NCBI GenBank assembly: GCA_963759125.1
Contig: CAVWXN010000004.1
Coordinates: forward strand, 124,001-188,000
Direction: 5' to 3'
DNA: 64,000 nt
DNA from: JABDQA01 sp963759125
GTDB taxonomy: Bacteria; Desulfobacterota; Desulfobulbia; Desulfobulbales; Desulfocapsaceae
Shown here: positions 27,165 through 37,721 of the stretch, in pieces
Position numbering within the stretch: the first letter of the stretch is position 1
How the letters are laid out: each line of letters starts with the position of its first letter
The notes under the pieces: model-generated
What the model saw: the letters and a program-made list of their open reading frames with translations, nothing else
What the model was told of the DNA's origin: nothing
Database searches by the model: none
Position numbers and translations under genes: made by a program

Positions 27165-27777
27165 TCATTGGTTCGGGCGGTCCTTGCTCTCTCGTGACAT
27201 AATCCAATAGTCTGCCCTGTTGGTCGGTTCATGAATCCGGTCGATCGACCGGTAGCCCAGCCGTTCATAAAAGGAGATATTTCGTGGCGAAAAGGTTCTT
27301 CAGGTAGGTGGGTTTGTTTATCCTGTCCGTTTTCTGGAGTACTTCCTCTACCAGATCAACACCGTAGACCCTTCCCTGAGAGCGTGGATGAATACCCACA
27401 ATCGATAGGTACCAGGCGTCTGCATCGATCTGTGGGGCTGACTTTTCCGCCATGAAAGCGACCATCGCCTCGTAGCAATTGAGGCTGGGCTGGCCCATGT
27501 GGTGCAGGATGAAATCCCTCTTGCTTCTCTGTTTCTCTCTTTCCAGCTCCCGCTCCAGCGGTCGGGACCAGATAGCTGCGCCGGATTTATGGTCTGCTGA
27601 GATGAACAGCACTCCATAGCGTTGCGCCTCGACCATTGAGTAGTCCTGGTAGCGGAGCATCGCTTCCCGGGCCGAGCCACCGGTGACCGATTTTTCCATG
27701 GTGATATAGAAGGCATCCTCGGTCAGCGCTTGATACAGCGCTTCGGCCAGAATGCGGTTGCTGAAATCATATTCCAT
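27165..27777 (-). pseudogene. GNAT family acetyltransferase, split by one extra base
   Basis: About 203 residues when repaired. The body contains the acetyl-CoA motif A region WYLSIVGIHPRSQGRVYG. After KPTYLK the frame breaks; removing one base near 27296-27300 continues TFSPRNISFYERLGYRSIDR and ends at the stop 27165-27167, giving the normal GNAT C terminus. The start at 27777 (MEYDFSNRIL) has CAAGGG upstream; a longer in-frame start at 27864 is possible. Substrate unknown. Confidence 0.75.
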
Positions 27778-28232
27778 TGCTGATACCCTTGCCAGGTGAA
27801 GAACAGATGTCTTAAAATTGTCAGAGCCGGAAGCCAGAATATGGCACAACCCGTCCAATTGCAAATGACTTCTTTGTTAGGGCTGGATGGAAATATGGAT
27901 GGCAGAAACAGCTGTGAAAACTGTGTACAAGTCAACAATTATTCTGCCCACATAGTTGTCAGCCGGCCCAACCCGTCCTTGCAAAGTTTCCCTTAAAGAT
28001 CCATTGAACAAGGTGAAAAACTAACAAATACATGGTGTTAAAGAAAAATTCAGAGGAAAACCTTAGCCCGCTATATTCCGGCACGATTTTCGCTCCTGCT
28101 CGAGTGGGGATTGGGTGAGGCTTCCAGCCGGTGATCTGAGTTTCCACCTGCCTTGTCTGTCAGACAATGAAAAACAGTTGAAGATGTGCGCGGGCATCTT
28201 TTAGAGGCAGACAAGCTGCGAGAGGGGAAAAC
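27778..28232. other. Intergenic region between GNAT gene and small ORF
   Basis: No gene recognised. AGATG-TGCGCGGG-CATCT followed by TTT near 28178-28205 is a weak hairpin. Divergent promoters are expected here but none is clear. Confidence 0.35.
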
Positions 28233-28427
28233 ATGGCGATTATAAAGACAATTACACCGTATATCTCGAGAAAAAGAATGGGCAGAATCGAAGCCCATTG
28301 CAGAAAAATAGGCTCAGAGGAGATTGTCGAGGGATACATCGCCCTAGTTTCAACCCGTATGTCCAGGGACAACAAGATCGAGATCAAACCTCTGAGAAAA
28401 GATAAAGACGGTGAGCAGACCGCCTGA
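28233..28427 (+). CDS. Small basic protein (64 residues), unknown function
   Basis: MAIIKTITPYISRKRMGRIE start with GAGGGG upstream; rich in Lys/Arg and ending in the charged KPLRKDKDGEQTA. No signal or membrane segment. No family recognised; the ribosome-binding site and the hairpin just downstream support it as a real gene. Confidence 0.45.
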   Translation: MAIIKTITPYISRKRMGRIEAHCRKIGSEEIVEGYIALVSTRMSRDNKIEIKPLRKDKDGEQTA

Positions 28428-28494
28428 GCCTCTGAAGACTTAACCAACCTATGGAGCCATGTCCTTGTTCCTGCCTTGATCTTGACATGCTCCA

Positions 28495-28536
28495 TGTACA
28501 GAGCCCGGACCGGGTACCTCCTCCGGGCTCTGTACA
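28495..28536. terminator. Strong hairpin
   Basis: TGTACAGAGCCCGG (28495-28508) and CCGGGCTCTGTACA (28523-28536) are perfect 14-base arms. No T run follows on the plus strand. Placed 70 bases after the small basic protein gene. Confidence 0.6.
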
Positions 28537-28810
28537 CCCTGCTTTACAACTGCGATCCTCCTTATTGATTCACCAATCTCGCAGCGCCACTCTTCAATCC
28601 AGCCATTTTTCTTAAGAGATATCAGCAGCTCCGGCTATTCCCAGGGTGATCAAATCCTATGTCTCATCATTCTGGCATGATTTTCGCGACAGTACAGTCA
28701 CAAGGGGGAACGTTTCGGGAACTTCGATCCTGAAAAAATCGGGCCGATCTCAATTGAGGGTCCCGGCTCGATGGAGCTTGTTCTTCCGCGAGGGAAAAGG
28801 GGGAAACGTC

Positions 28811-28924
28811 ATGTGGGGAATCATAACCATGTTCCTGTCCTTCTGGTCGATACCGGTGGTACTCTATCTCGTCATGCCTACGTTGATCGTGAGCATACTT
28901 CTGATCATGGAATTGGCGAGATAA
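28811..28924 (+). CDS. Very small membrane protein (37 residues)
   Basis: MWGIITMFLSFWSIPVVLYL start, preceded by AAAGGGGG at a suitable distance, almost entirely hydrophobic: one or two membrane helices. Similar in style to the small membrane genes at 26804 and 37045. Function unknown. Confidence 0.45.
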   Translation: MWGIITMFLSFWSIPVVLYLVMPTLIVSILLIMELAR

Positions 28925-29275
28925 GAATTAGGAATTTCACTTCATTTTTGCTCATTCAACAAGTTGCAGATCCTGCCGTAGCGAAGCTGTACCCAACGAG
29001 CACTGGTTCCTGGGTGATGATGAGCGGCTCTGACGGTCATTCTCTGGTGATAAATTTGTGCAGTATTTCAATGGGGTGGAAAAAATTTTAATGAACTTAA
29101 ATAGCTTTATATGGTAGTCTTCACCCGTTTAGTTTGACAGGTAGTTCAGCCGTGTCGAACTGCCTTCCGAGCCCCTTCAAGGCTCCTGCACTTCGGTAAT
29201 CATCAGAATCAGAAGAGGAACAGTGCCGTAGAAAAAAGACCGTAACGCTCATCTATAGAGACAGGGAAAGGGATC
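28925..29275. other. Upstream region of the FecR-TPR-barrel gene
   Basis: 350 bases without a gene. AGTTCAG...CGAACT near 29143-29161 may form a small hairpin. No sigma-54 type TGGCAC-N5-TTGC is seen, despite the sigma-54 activator in the cluster. Confidence 0.4.
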
Positions 29276-32200
29276 ATGAGGCATAGCTCGGGTATCGTTC
29301 TGACTGGAGGAATTATACTGTTTGTCATCTCTAACCTTGTCTGCGGCGCAGCGTTCGGCGCCGAGCAATGCAGCGAGCCGGTCGGCACCCTGGTCTCCAT
29401 CGAGGGCCGCGGCGAGCTCCAACCCCACGGCCAGCATGGCTGGCAGCCCGTTCAGTTGAACGACAGGTTCTGCGCCGGCGACGTACTCCGGGTAGGGCCC
29501 GGCGGCCGGGCGGCGATCACCCTGACCAACGAGACGATCCTGCGCATCAACCAGAACTCGATCCTCACTTTCAGAGCCCCCGAAGAGCGTATCTCGGTGC
29601 TCGAGCTGCTCAAGGGCATGCTCCACATCTTCAGTCACAGGCCGCGCGCCCTCAAGGTCTCCACCCCCTATGTAAACGGTACCGTGGAAGGCACCGAGTT
29701 CCTGGTTGCGGTGGATGATCAGCAGGCGGCGATCACGGTCTTTGAAGGACTGGTCCGGGCGGCCAACGCTCAGGGCAGCCTCGATATTGGCAGCAGTCAA
29801 TCCGTAACCGCTGCGCAAGGAACTGCGCCCCAGTACAGCACCGTGGTCAATCCGCGTGATGCAGTGCAATGGACCCTTTACTATCCGACGATTGTTCCAG
29901 TCGCAGCCGGCGCAACCGCGACTGAAGCAGACAGACTGGTCAGCCAGGCGTCGGCCGCGCTGCAGACCGGACGGGTGAACGAGGCCCGGACGCTGCTGGA
30001 CAATGCACTTTCCATCGACTCTCAAAATTCTGATGTATTGGCCCTGCTCGCCATTATCGACGTGGTGCAGAACAGGCAGGAGTCGGCCCTTGCGCAGGCC
30101 CAGAAGGCAGTCGAGATTGCTCCCAATTCGGCCGCCGCCGGTCTGGCCCTAAGCTACGCCCAGCAAGCAACCTTCGATGTCGATGGTGCCTTGAATACCC
30201 TGCTGAAAACAGCGGAAGCAAACCCCCATAACGTAGAAGTTCTTGCCCGGCTGGCCGAGCTGCAGCTGGCGGTCGGTCAGTTCGATCAGGCCCTGGACAC
30301 CATCGATCGGGCTGTTGCCATCACCCCTGCAAATGCGAGAATCCAGTCGATGAATGGTTTTGTTCATTTGACCAGGGTGGAAATAGATGAGGCCCTGGCC
30401 GCCTTCAACCGCGCCATCGAACTGGATCAGGCCATGCCTCTTGCCCGTCTCGGTTTGGGCCTGAGCCTCATCCGCCGTGGTGAGGTGGCACCGGGTAGAG
30501 CCGAGATCGAGATCGGTGCAGCGCTGGATACCTCCAACTCGCTGATCAGGAGTTACCTGGGCAAGGCCTTTTTCGAGGAGCGGCGCGACAGTCTGGCCGG
30601 CCGCCAGTATCAGATCGCCAAAGAACTGGATCCGGCCGATCCGACCCCCTGGTTCTATGATGCGATCCGCAAACAGACCGATAACCGTCCGGTGGAGGCA
30701 CTCCACGATCTGCAGCAGTCGATCGCCCTGAACGACAACCGGGCGGTGTATCGCTCCCGTTTCCTGCTCGACGACGATCTGGCCGCCCGCAGTGCCAGCC
30801 TGGGCCGCATTTACCAGGATTTGGGTTTCCAGCAGCTGGCCCTGGCCGAGGGCTGGAAGTCGGTGGCCGCCCAGCCCGGCAACTTCTCGGCCCACCGGTT
30901 CCTCTCCGACAGCTACCGGGTGCTGCCCCGCCACGAGGTCGCCCGGGTCAGTGAACTGCTCCAGTCCCAGCTCCTGCAGCCGCTCAATATCAATCCGGTT
31001 CAGCCACAGTTGGGCAGGAGTGATCTTGCCGTGGTCGAAGGTGCGGGGCCGGGTCAGGCCTCGCTGAACGAGTATAACTCGCTCTTTCTGCGCAACCGTT
31101 TTTCATTACAAGCCAGCGGTATCGCTGGCAGCAATGAAACGCTTGGGGATGAGCTGGTTCATTCCGCGGTCTACAACAAACTCTCCTACAGTATTGGCCA
31201 GTACTACTATACAACCGACGGTATTCAGGGAGAATAACGACCAGCGTTACGAGATCTATAATGGTTACCTACAGGGCATGGTTTCGCCCCAGACAAGCTG
31301 GCTGTTTGAATTGCGTTACGATGAAGACGAGACCGGCGATCTGACCATGGTCATCGATCCAGCCGTCTACGATTATAGTCCCACTTTCAGACAGTCGCTT
31401 GATCAGAAGAGCGCTCGTGCTGGTTTTCGCCACGATTTCAAGCCCAACTCCACCCTGGTAGGCACCGCAGCCCTCGATTCTGGTGGAACTGATATTACAG
31501 GATGGGAGGGAATCGAAATTTTCTCCGACAGCCAGGCAATCATCGGTGAGTTACAGCATCTCTATAACTCTAGAAAATTCAGCCTTAGGAGCGGAGCCGG
31601 TTATTTTTACATGGAAGGTGATGATAAAGTGGTTTTCACAGATCCGTTTCCTTTTGAAGCAGAAGAAGAGTTTGAGAGTAAGCACGGAAATATCTATAGC
31701 TATGCCCAGCTTGACTTGCCCTACGAGATTATTGCCACCGTCGGTCTCAGTGGCGATCTGGTAGATAGCACTGACCAAGATCGAGAAGAGCTCAATCCGA
31801 AGCTTGGCATTACCTGGCAACCTATCGACAGCACGCTCTTGCGTGGAGCGGTATTTAAGACCGTGTCTAGAAGCCTGGTTAACTCACAGACCATAGAACC
31901 GACTAATGTGGCAGGTTTTAACCAGTTTTTCGACGATGTGACGGCCTCGCTCATATGGAACTATGGTATTGGCATAGACCAGAAATTCACCAATAAGCTG
32001 TATGGCGGAGCCCAATTCCTGCAGCGGGATCTGGATGTACCCTTTATTCAACTCGATGAGACTACAGGCACTACATCTTCGGCAGAAGATGAATGGCATG
32101 AGCAGATCGCTTCCGCCTACCTTTACTGGGCACCGGTTGAATGGATGTCGCTTTGGGCTGGAGTATTTCTACGAGGATTTTGAACATGATGAGCTGGAAG

Positions 32201-32538
32201 TGGGGGCGATCTTTGGCATCTTTGGGGTGACCAATCATCGCGTCGTCCCCCAGGTGAGTTTTTTTCATTCCAGTGGATTCAGCGCCAGATTGTTGGCCAA
32301 CTATGTCGACCAGGAGAGAGAATTCGGCGATTATATTCCCGAGGAAGCGGTGGAAAACGATCAATTCTGGCAGGTCGATGCCGCAATCAGCTATCGGCTG
32401 CCCAAGCGCTACGGTATCATCAGTCTGGTCGCCAAGAACCTCTTTAAGGAGGAGTTCAATTATATTGATACCGATCCGGCAAACCCCAAATTTCTGCCGG
32501 AACAACGGGTGTTTCTCAGCCTTACATTGCAGTTCTAA
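29276..32538 (+). pseudogene. FecR-TPR-outer membrane beta-barrel fusion protein, two frame breaks
   Basis: About 1,087 residues if repaired. Order: signal peptide (1-28, cleavage near AFGA); FecR domain (about 35-190, CAGDVLRVGPGGRAAITLTN and VSTPYVNGTVEGTEFLVAV); TPR array (about 215-560, repeating A-x-E-I-A/P-N-x-A helices); and a barrel from about 600 to the end with alternating strands, closing in FLSLTLQF with terminal Phe. Breaks: an extra base near 31222-31230 (TTDG to FRENNDQRYEIYNG) and another near 32150 (EWMS to FGLEYFYEDF). FecR domains usually sense or scaffold at the periplasmic face; fusing one to TPRs and a TonB-receptor-like barrel suggests a surface export or assembly role. 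Function inferred only. Confidence 0.75.
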
Positions 32539-32652
32539 CAAGGACCATCATTAATGGTAAGCTTCATTGCCACACATGGGGTCGAGCAGCTGTCTTCCCT
32601 TGTTCAGGGAGGGGAAGGTAATCCATAAACTACAGAACAGAAGGAGGACGTG

Positions 32653-32814
32653 ATGAGCACGAAGCATAAGTTCAAATTAAAGGGAAGTAATGAGGAAGAT
32701 TTTATTTTTTCTGAAGAGAATGGTGAGCCATTTGAGGAGGCCACGCCGCAGCAAATAGAAGAATTAAAAAACCAGAAGCCCGTTCTGGAAGTGTTCAGTT
32801 GGAACCCTACCTGA
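32653..32814 (+). CDS. 53-residue peptide, possible precursor or accessory
   Basis: Preceded by the best ribosome-binding site in the region (AAGGAGG, 5 bases before ATG). It begins MSTKHKFKLKGSNEEDFIFS, continues with an acidic Glu-rich middle (EENGEPFEEATPQQIEELKN) and ends KPVLEVFSWNPT. It lies 114 bases after the barrel gene on the same strand. The helical acidic part with a distinct short hydrophobic tail resembles leader-plus-core peptide layout, but no modification enzyme is adjacent. Could also be a small regulator. Confidence 0.6.
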   Translation: MSTKHKFKLKGSNEEDFIFSEENGEPFEEATPQQIEELKNQKPVLEVFSWNPT

Positions 32815-32870
32815 GTGAGGATTGGCGGTAAGGTTTACTGCAGATAACTAAAATAGTTTTTATCAGGGGG

Positions 32871-35109
32871 TTATTTCCCCACCGGGATAACCCCCTGCCA
32901 GTCAGCGGTCGGAGGTTTACGCTGGTAGGCGCGGCAGAGTTCCAGATAGAAGTGTGAGGGGCCGTCGTCCGGCTCCAGTTCCAGGCAGCGGGCCAGGGTT
33001 GACTCGGCCTGCTGCCATTGTCTGGCCCTGAACAACTCGAGCGCGGTGGGGAACATCTCTGTGTAGACAGGTGCGCCAGCACTTGAAATTACGCCACCTG
33101 CAAGTATCTGGTAGATGGTGATCGGATTACTTTTGCCGCTGAGCAGGAAGGTGCCCATCAGCCGGGTGCTGAAGCCCTCTCCCTCCACAATCGTATCCTC
33201 CGAGGCCAGCAGCCGGGTGCCGAGCTTTTTGTTCAACCCTTCGATTCGCGAGGAGGTGTTGACGATGTCGCCCACCGGCGCATACTCGTAGTGGCCCGCG
33301 GCCCCGATATGGCCCATCAGCAGGTAACCCGAGTGCAGCCCGATCCGAGTCGGCAGGGCCTGCTCCGGGTTCCTTTCATTGAAGTCCTGCAGAACCTCCA
33401 GGATGCCGAGGGCTGCCTGACAGGCCTTTGCCTTGAGTTGCCGATTTGGTTCGGTGGACGGCCAGAGGGCGAACATCGAGTCGCCGATCATATTGGTCAC
33501 CGTGCCGCCGTGTTCCTTCACCTGTCCGAAAAGGATTCCATAGTAGTCCTTCATCACCCGGCTGAGCTCTTCGGGGATGAGGCGTTCCGAGAGGGTTGTA
33601 TAGTTCTCGAGCGTCACTGATCAGACAGGCCCCGTAGATCATCCGGTCACCGCTGGTGACGAAATCGAGGTCTTTGGATATCTCTTCGACAACGCTGTCA
33701 GGCAGGTAGAGCTCCAGCGCCTTCTGCATGTGTTTTCGTTCCCGTCGTGAACGGAGGTATTTATACAGCAGCGCCGTCAGATAGCCGACGGCTGGAAGAA
33801 TTGCAAGTGGTACGATGACCGGCAGCCAGAGACTTTGATCGGCGAAGACAAAGCGGGCCGCCGTCAGTCCGGCTGCGATAAAGACAATCAGTGCCACCGC
33901 GGCCGGTAGCGGGGACAGCGGGAAACTGATCAAACAGATGACCAGTGCACCAACCAGCAGCCCTGCCCCACTGAGCGCAACTGGCAGCGGTTTCAGATAA
34001 CTGTCGTCCCTGAGGTTGGCGTAGACGGTGGCGGCTATTTCCACCCCGCTGAGATCAAGCCCGTCGGGTCTGGTGAAGACCGTGTGAAAACCGTCCTTCT
34101 GCTCGGACCAGGAGGTGCGGGCGGCGCCGACAAAGACCACTTTGTCCTTTATTGCAGCTTTCAGCGAAGACTTATCGGCAGGGTCGGCCAGTACGACCCT
34201 ATGCATCGGTATGGTGGGCAGGGTCGAGGGCGGCCCGTAGAAATTCACATAGACATGGCTGTCGCCCCCGTAGGCCTTGATCATTGCCTGTAGAAACTGC
34301 ATATCGGCGGTGGACATGACGTTGCATGATTCAGAGAGCAGCGAGATGCCACTGGGAACTGATGGACTTTGGCCAAGCTGCAATCTGATCTGCCGCATTG
34401 CCTCAACCAGACCTGCGTTCTCGGCGAGCTGCGACATGGGCGCAGTTGCGTCGAATTGTTTCGGAAAGGTTTGTTCCAGGCAGGTGAAAAAGCGTTTATT
34501 GCGCTTCAGCGCGCCGCTCTGGAGGGCAACCACCGGCAGGGTGGGGATGGAGCCCATGGAGTTCTTGAAGGTCCAGGCCTGGTTGACCCTGACCGGTACC
34601 TTGGGTAGGGGAAAGGGCGCCAGGGCCAGAGCTGATTCGGCCAAAACCTCTGTCGGCGATACCAGCACTTCCAGGTCGTAGGCTGGTCCGGTCTGGTCCG
34701 CGGCGCTGTCTACTTTTCTTCTCAGCAGCCGCTGGACCAGAATAACATTGCCGGCCCGGCGGATGGCCTCGGCCAGGCGGAGGTCTTCCTCGTTCTCCAT
34801 GGCGTCGGCGAAATGGACGTCAAAAACGATGACTGTGGCCCCGTAATCAACCAGCCGGTCGATGAGATCTGCATGCACGCGGCGATCCCATTTGAAGGGG
34901 TTTTCCGGGTAGCCGAATCTCTCGGCCGACTCCTCATCGACATTAACGATCAGGACGCCTTCGGGCGACGCTACTGCGCCGCGCAGTTTGAACAGCAGCG
35001 GCAACCCCAGATCTTCCTCGAGGCGGACTCCCATCGGCGAGGCCAGCAGGAAGATGCCTGCCAGGGCGATGAGAAGACTAAATACCAGGGGCGCCGTTGC
35101 CTGCTTCAT
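32871..35109 (-). pseudogene. CHASE2 - class III adenylate/guanylate cyclase, one extra base
   Basis: About 745 residues once repaired. N-terminal membrane anchor (MKQATAPLVFSLLIALAGIF), extracytoplasmic CHASE2 sensor (about 35-340), three membrane helices (about 345-420), then a class III cyclase domain. The frame break is near 33607-33612, joining GACLISDA to ENYTTLSERLIPEELS. Both metal Asp residues are present (LISD and NMIGDSMFALW), and VGDIVNTSSRIEGLN matches the substrate-orienting segment. The start at 35109 is preferred to the longer frame that overlaps the activator gene. It follows the sigma-54 activator by 16 bases in one operon. Confidence 0.82.
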
Positions 35110-35125
35110 TTTGGTAGAGACTCTC

Positions 35126-36682
35126 TCACTCGAAGGTAATGTCGTAGGCGCTGATTTTATTGAGCAGACCCTGCCGTGACAGCCCAAGTGCTTTGGCGGC
35201 CCGGGAGCGGTTGCCGCTTGAGTCAGCCAGGGCTTCTTGGATCATCTGGCGTTCGATCCTGTGCACCGCTTCCTTCAGGGTGCCGTCCGCAACCGTTGCG
35301 GTTTCTGTAAACGAGGACCCGGCCGGCCGCAGCTTGTCGGAAAGCAACTCCGGCGTAATAATATCTCCACCTGCAGCCATGGTGATGGCCCGCTCCATTT
35401 CATTTTCCAGTTCACGGACATTGCCCGGCCAGTCGTAGCGCGTCAGCAGATCCAGGGTCTGCGGGGTGACCTGCGGCAGAGGCTTGTGATACCTGGTGCT
35501 GAATTTTTCCAGGAAATGGTTGGCCAGGGAGAGGATGTCGTCCTTGCGTTCGCGCAGTGGCGGCGGGGTGACCTGGAAGACGTTGATACGGTAGTAGAGG
35601 TCTTCTCGGAAAGTGCCTCTGCTGCTCATCTCTGCCAGGTTGCGGTTGGTCGAGGCGATCAGCCGGACATCGACCCGGACGGTTTTGTGGCCGCCCACCG
35701 GGCGAAACTCTCCTTCCTGTAGGACACGGAGCAGCTTGACCTGCATCGGCAGGGAAATTTCCCCGATTTCATCAAGAAAAATAGTCCCGCCGTCGGCCAG
35801 CTCGAACAACCCTTTCTTGTCGGATACGGCCCCGGTAAAGGCGCCCCGGACATGGCCGAACAGCTCACTCTCCAATAGGGTTTCCGGCAAAGCAGCGCAG
35901 TTTTCGGCGATAAACGGCTTATCCTTCAGGGGCCCGTTGTAATGAATGACCTTGGCGATGAGTTCCTTGCCGGTTCCTGTTTCTCCCTGGATCAGCACGG
36001 TGGTCGGGACGTCGATTACTTTCTGCATAAGCCCGAACAACCGGCGCATCGGGGGGCTTGAGCCGATGATTTCCTTGAAGCCGGTTTTGGCCTTCATCTG
36101 GGAGAGCAGGGTCTGTTTCTGGCGTTCGAGCGACTCCAGATGATTGGTCAACTCACCATATAACTTGGCGTTTTCAAGGCTGACGGCAATACTCCCCGAG
36201 AGGATCTCAACAAGTTTTCGATCCTTTTCGGAGAAGTCGCCGGTTGTTTTGTTCAGAGCGTAGAAAACGCCCTGAAACCCTTTTCTCGATTTCAGCGGTA
36301 CGCAGATCATCGAGCGGGTGACAAAATCCGAACTGTCCAAATTGATGTTCAGGACCCGATCGTCACCTTCAATATCGTTGATCAGCGCCGTTTCGCCGGA
36401 CTCGTGCACCCAGCCGGCGATACCCTGATCATCGGGGAAGCGCATTACTGGTGGAACGGGGTTATTTTGAGCGTCTCCCTGCTCGATGGTCCGGTAAAAG
36501 TAGAACTCCTTGGTGGTCGGGTCATGCAGGGCAATTGAGGCGCCCTCGATATTGATGATCGGTTTGATCTTGGTGAAGATCACTCCCAGCATCTCGTCAA
36601 GACCCATGATGCGGTGAAAGGAAGCGAACACATCACCAAACAGCGCTAGCTCTTGTTCCGTAAGATAGAATTCGTCGGCCAT
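35126..36682 (-). CDS. Sigma-54-dependent activator, GAF-AAA+-Fis
   Basis: 518 residues. GAF sensor (about 15-170), AAA+ domain (about 200-430) with Walker A GETGTGKELIAKVIH, the sigma-54 contact motif RGAFTGA, Walker B GTIFLDEIGE and an R-finger region, then a Fis-type helix-turn-helix at the C terminus (NRSRAAKALGLSRQGLLNKI). There is no receiver domain, so activity is probably gated by a ligand or cyclic nucleotide at the GAF domain. Upstream member of an operon with the CHASE2 cyclase, suggesting a cAMP/cGMP circuit. Confidence 0.92.
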   Translation of the reverse strand: MADEFYLTEQELALFGDVFASFHRIMGLDEMLGVIFTKIKPIINIEGASIALHDPTTKEFYFYRTIEQGDAQNNPVPPVMRFPDDQGIAGWVHESGETALINDIEGDDRVLNINLDSSDFVTRSMICVPLKSRKGFQGVFYALNKTTGDFSEKDRKLVEILSGSIAVSLENAKLYGELTNHLESLERQKQTLLSQMKAKTGFKEIIGSSPPMRRLFGLMQKVIDVPTTVLIQGETGTGKELIAKVIHYNGPLKDKPFIAENCAALPETLLESELFGHVRGAFTGAVSDKKGLFELADGGTIFLDEIGEISLPMQVKLLRVLQEGEFRPVGGHKTVRVDVRLIASTNRNLAEMSSRGTFREDLYYRINVFQVTPPPLRERKDDILSLANHFLEKFSTRYHKPLPQVTPQTLDLLTRYDWPGNVRELENEMERAITMAAGGDIITPELLSDKLRPAGSSFTETATVADGTLKEAVHRIERQMIQEALADSSGNRSRAAKALGLSRQGLLNKISAYDITFE

Positions 36683-37044
36683 GACGCTCCCTCGCCAGAG
36701 TTGGTCAACCGTTGGGCTGCAAAAAAAATCTACAGGGGAATGTAAATGTTATTTACATTATCGGTGAGAAGATGTCCACATGATTGACACAGTTATGGTG
36801 GTTCATCCGTGAGGTTCTATCGGTGAGGGTCCTGTAATTAAATTAATATTTTCATCTAAAACATATAGTTATCTAATTATTATTTGGTCACATTAAGGGC
36901 CAGGCATATCTGGCATATTCCTGGCAATAGAGAGCAGCAAGAGACGAAAGGGGCAGCTCAATCGAGCATTCTTCAAACAACCGGTGAACAAAGACAAATT
37001 GGCAACCACAACACTTGCCGACACTTATCAAAGGGGGTACCGAA
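36683..37044. promoter_or_regulatory. Divergent intergenic region with palindrome at 36739-36759
   Basis: AATGTAAAT-GTT-ATTTACATT is a perfect 9-base inverted repeat 57 bases upstream of the activator start, a candidate operator. The rest is AT-rich and without a gene. Confidence 0.5.
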
Positions 37045-37221
37045 ATGAATGGACTGGATCAACTTATTGTAACCTTATGGTTTCTTCCCGTAATACTTTT
37101 CATCGTTCTTCCCCTTTGCCTCAGCTGCATATGGGGAATCATCTCTCTTCTGATCAGCCCGTTTCGGCGGGCGGCCCCGGTTCAGGGTCCGCTGGCGGCC
37201 GCAGAGACTGCTGCTGGTTAA
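37045..37221 (+). CDS. Small membrane protein (58 residues)
   Basis: MNGLDQLIVTLWFLPVILFI start, a long hydrophobic hairpin with two helices, then the basic SPFRRAAP and an Ala-rich tail. AAAGGGGG precedes the ATG. Function unknown; a third member of the small hydrophobic genes in this window. Confidence 0.55.
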   Translation: MNGLDQLIVTLWFLPVILFIVLPLCLSCIWGIISLLISPFRRAAPVQGPLAAAETAAG

Positions 37222-37721
37222 CCTTCACAGGCACGGGGAGTGGGACGTTGATAATAGACCACTCCCTGCGTGTATATAGACTCCTGCGGGCTAGAAAAAC
37301 TCTGGGATATCGCCATATCAACCGTTTTCTAGCTTATGAGAGGGCTGACTCCCTTCAGCCCTCTCATTACCTATACCTAGCGACATCCGTCCAATCCATC
37401 TCACCAGGCTGCGTTGCTCGCTGCGGTGCCTGCTCACAGCGCTACCAGGCTGTCCCGCCGGCTCCTCACTCACGCCTTGCCTGGGCGGGCGCCTTGAAAT
37501 GATCTCATTGTGTATAATTTCCATCCGGAAACGTCGCTTTTACCCTCACTCTTCACTGCGCTCAGAATTTTTTCCTTGGAATATTTCTATGCCTGCGGAA
37601 AAATTCTTCGCACGCCTCGATTGAGGGAATAAATCTATCGTTTCGTAATGAAAACCATATAAAATGATACAGATATGTACCCCTCTTGCCGGTTAACCCA
37701 CATCTCAGCAAAACAACCCGA
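37222..37721. repeat. Gene-free stretch with hairpin and dispersed-repeat fragment
   Basis: A terminator-like hairpin at 37337-37366 (TGAGAGGGCTGA / TCAGCCCTCTCA). At 37588-37620 lies TATGCCTGCGGAAAAATTCT continuing to CGCACGCCTCGA, which matches the core of the repeat at 53416-53452. The sequence upstream (37400-37500, GGCTGCGTTGCTCGCTGCGG) also looks repeat-like. No gene recognised. Confidence 0.5.
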
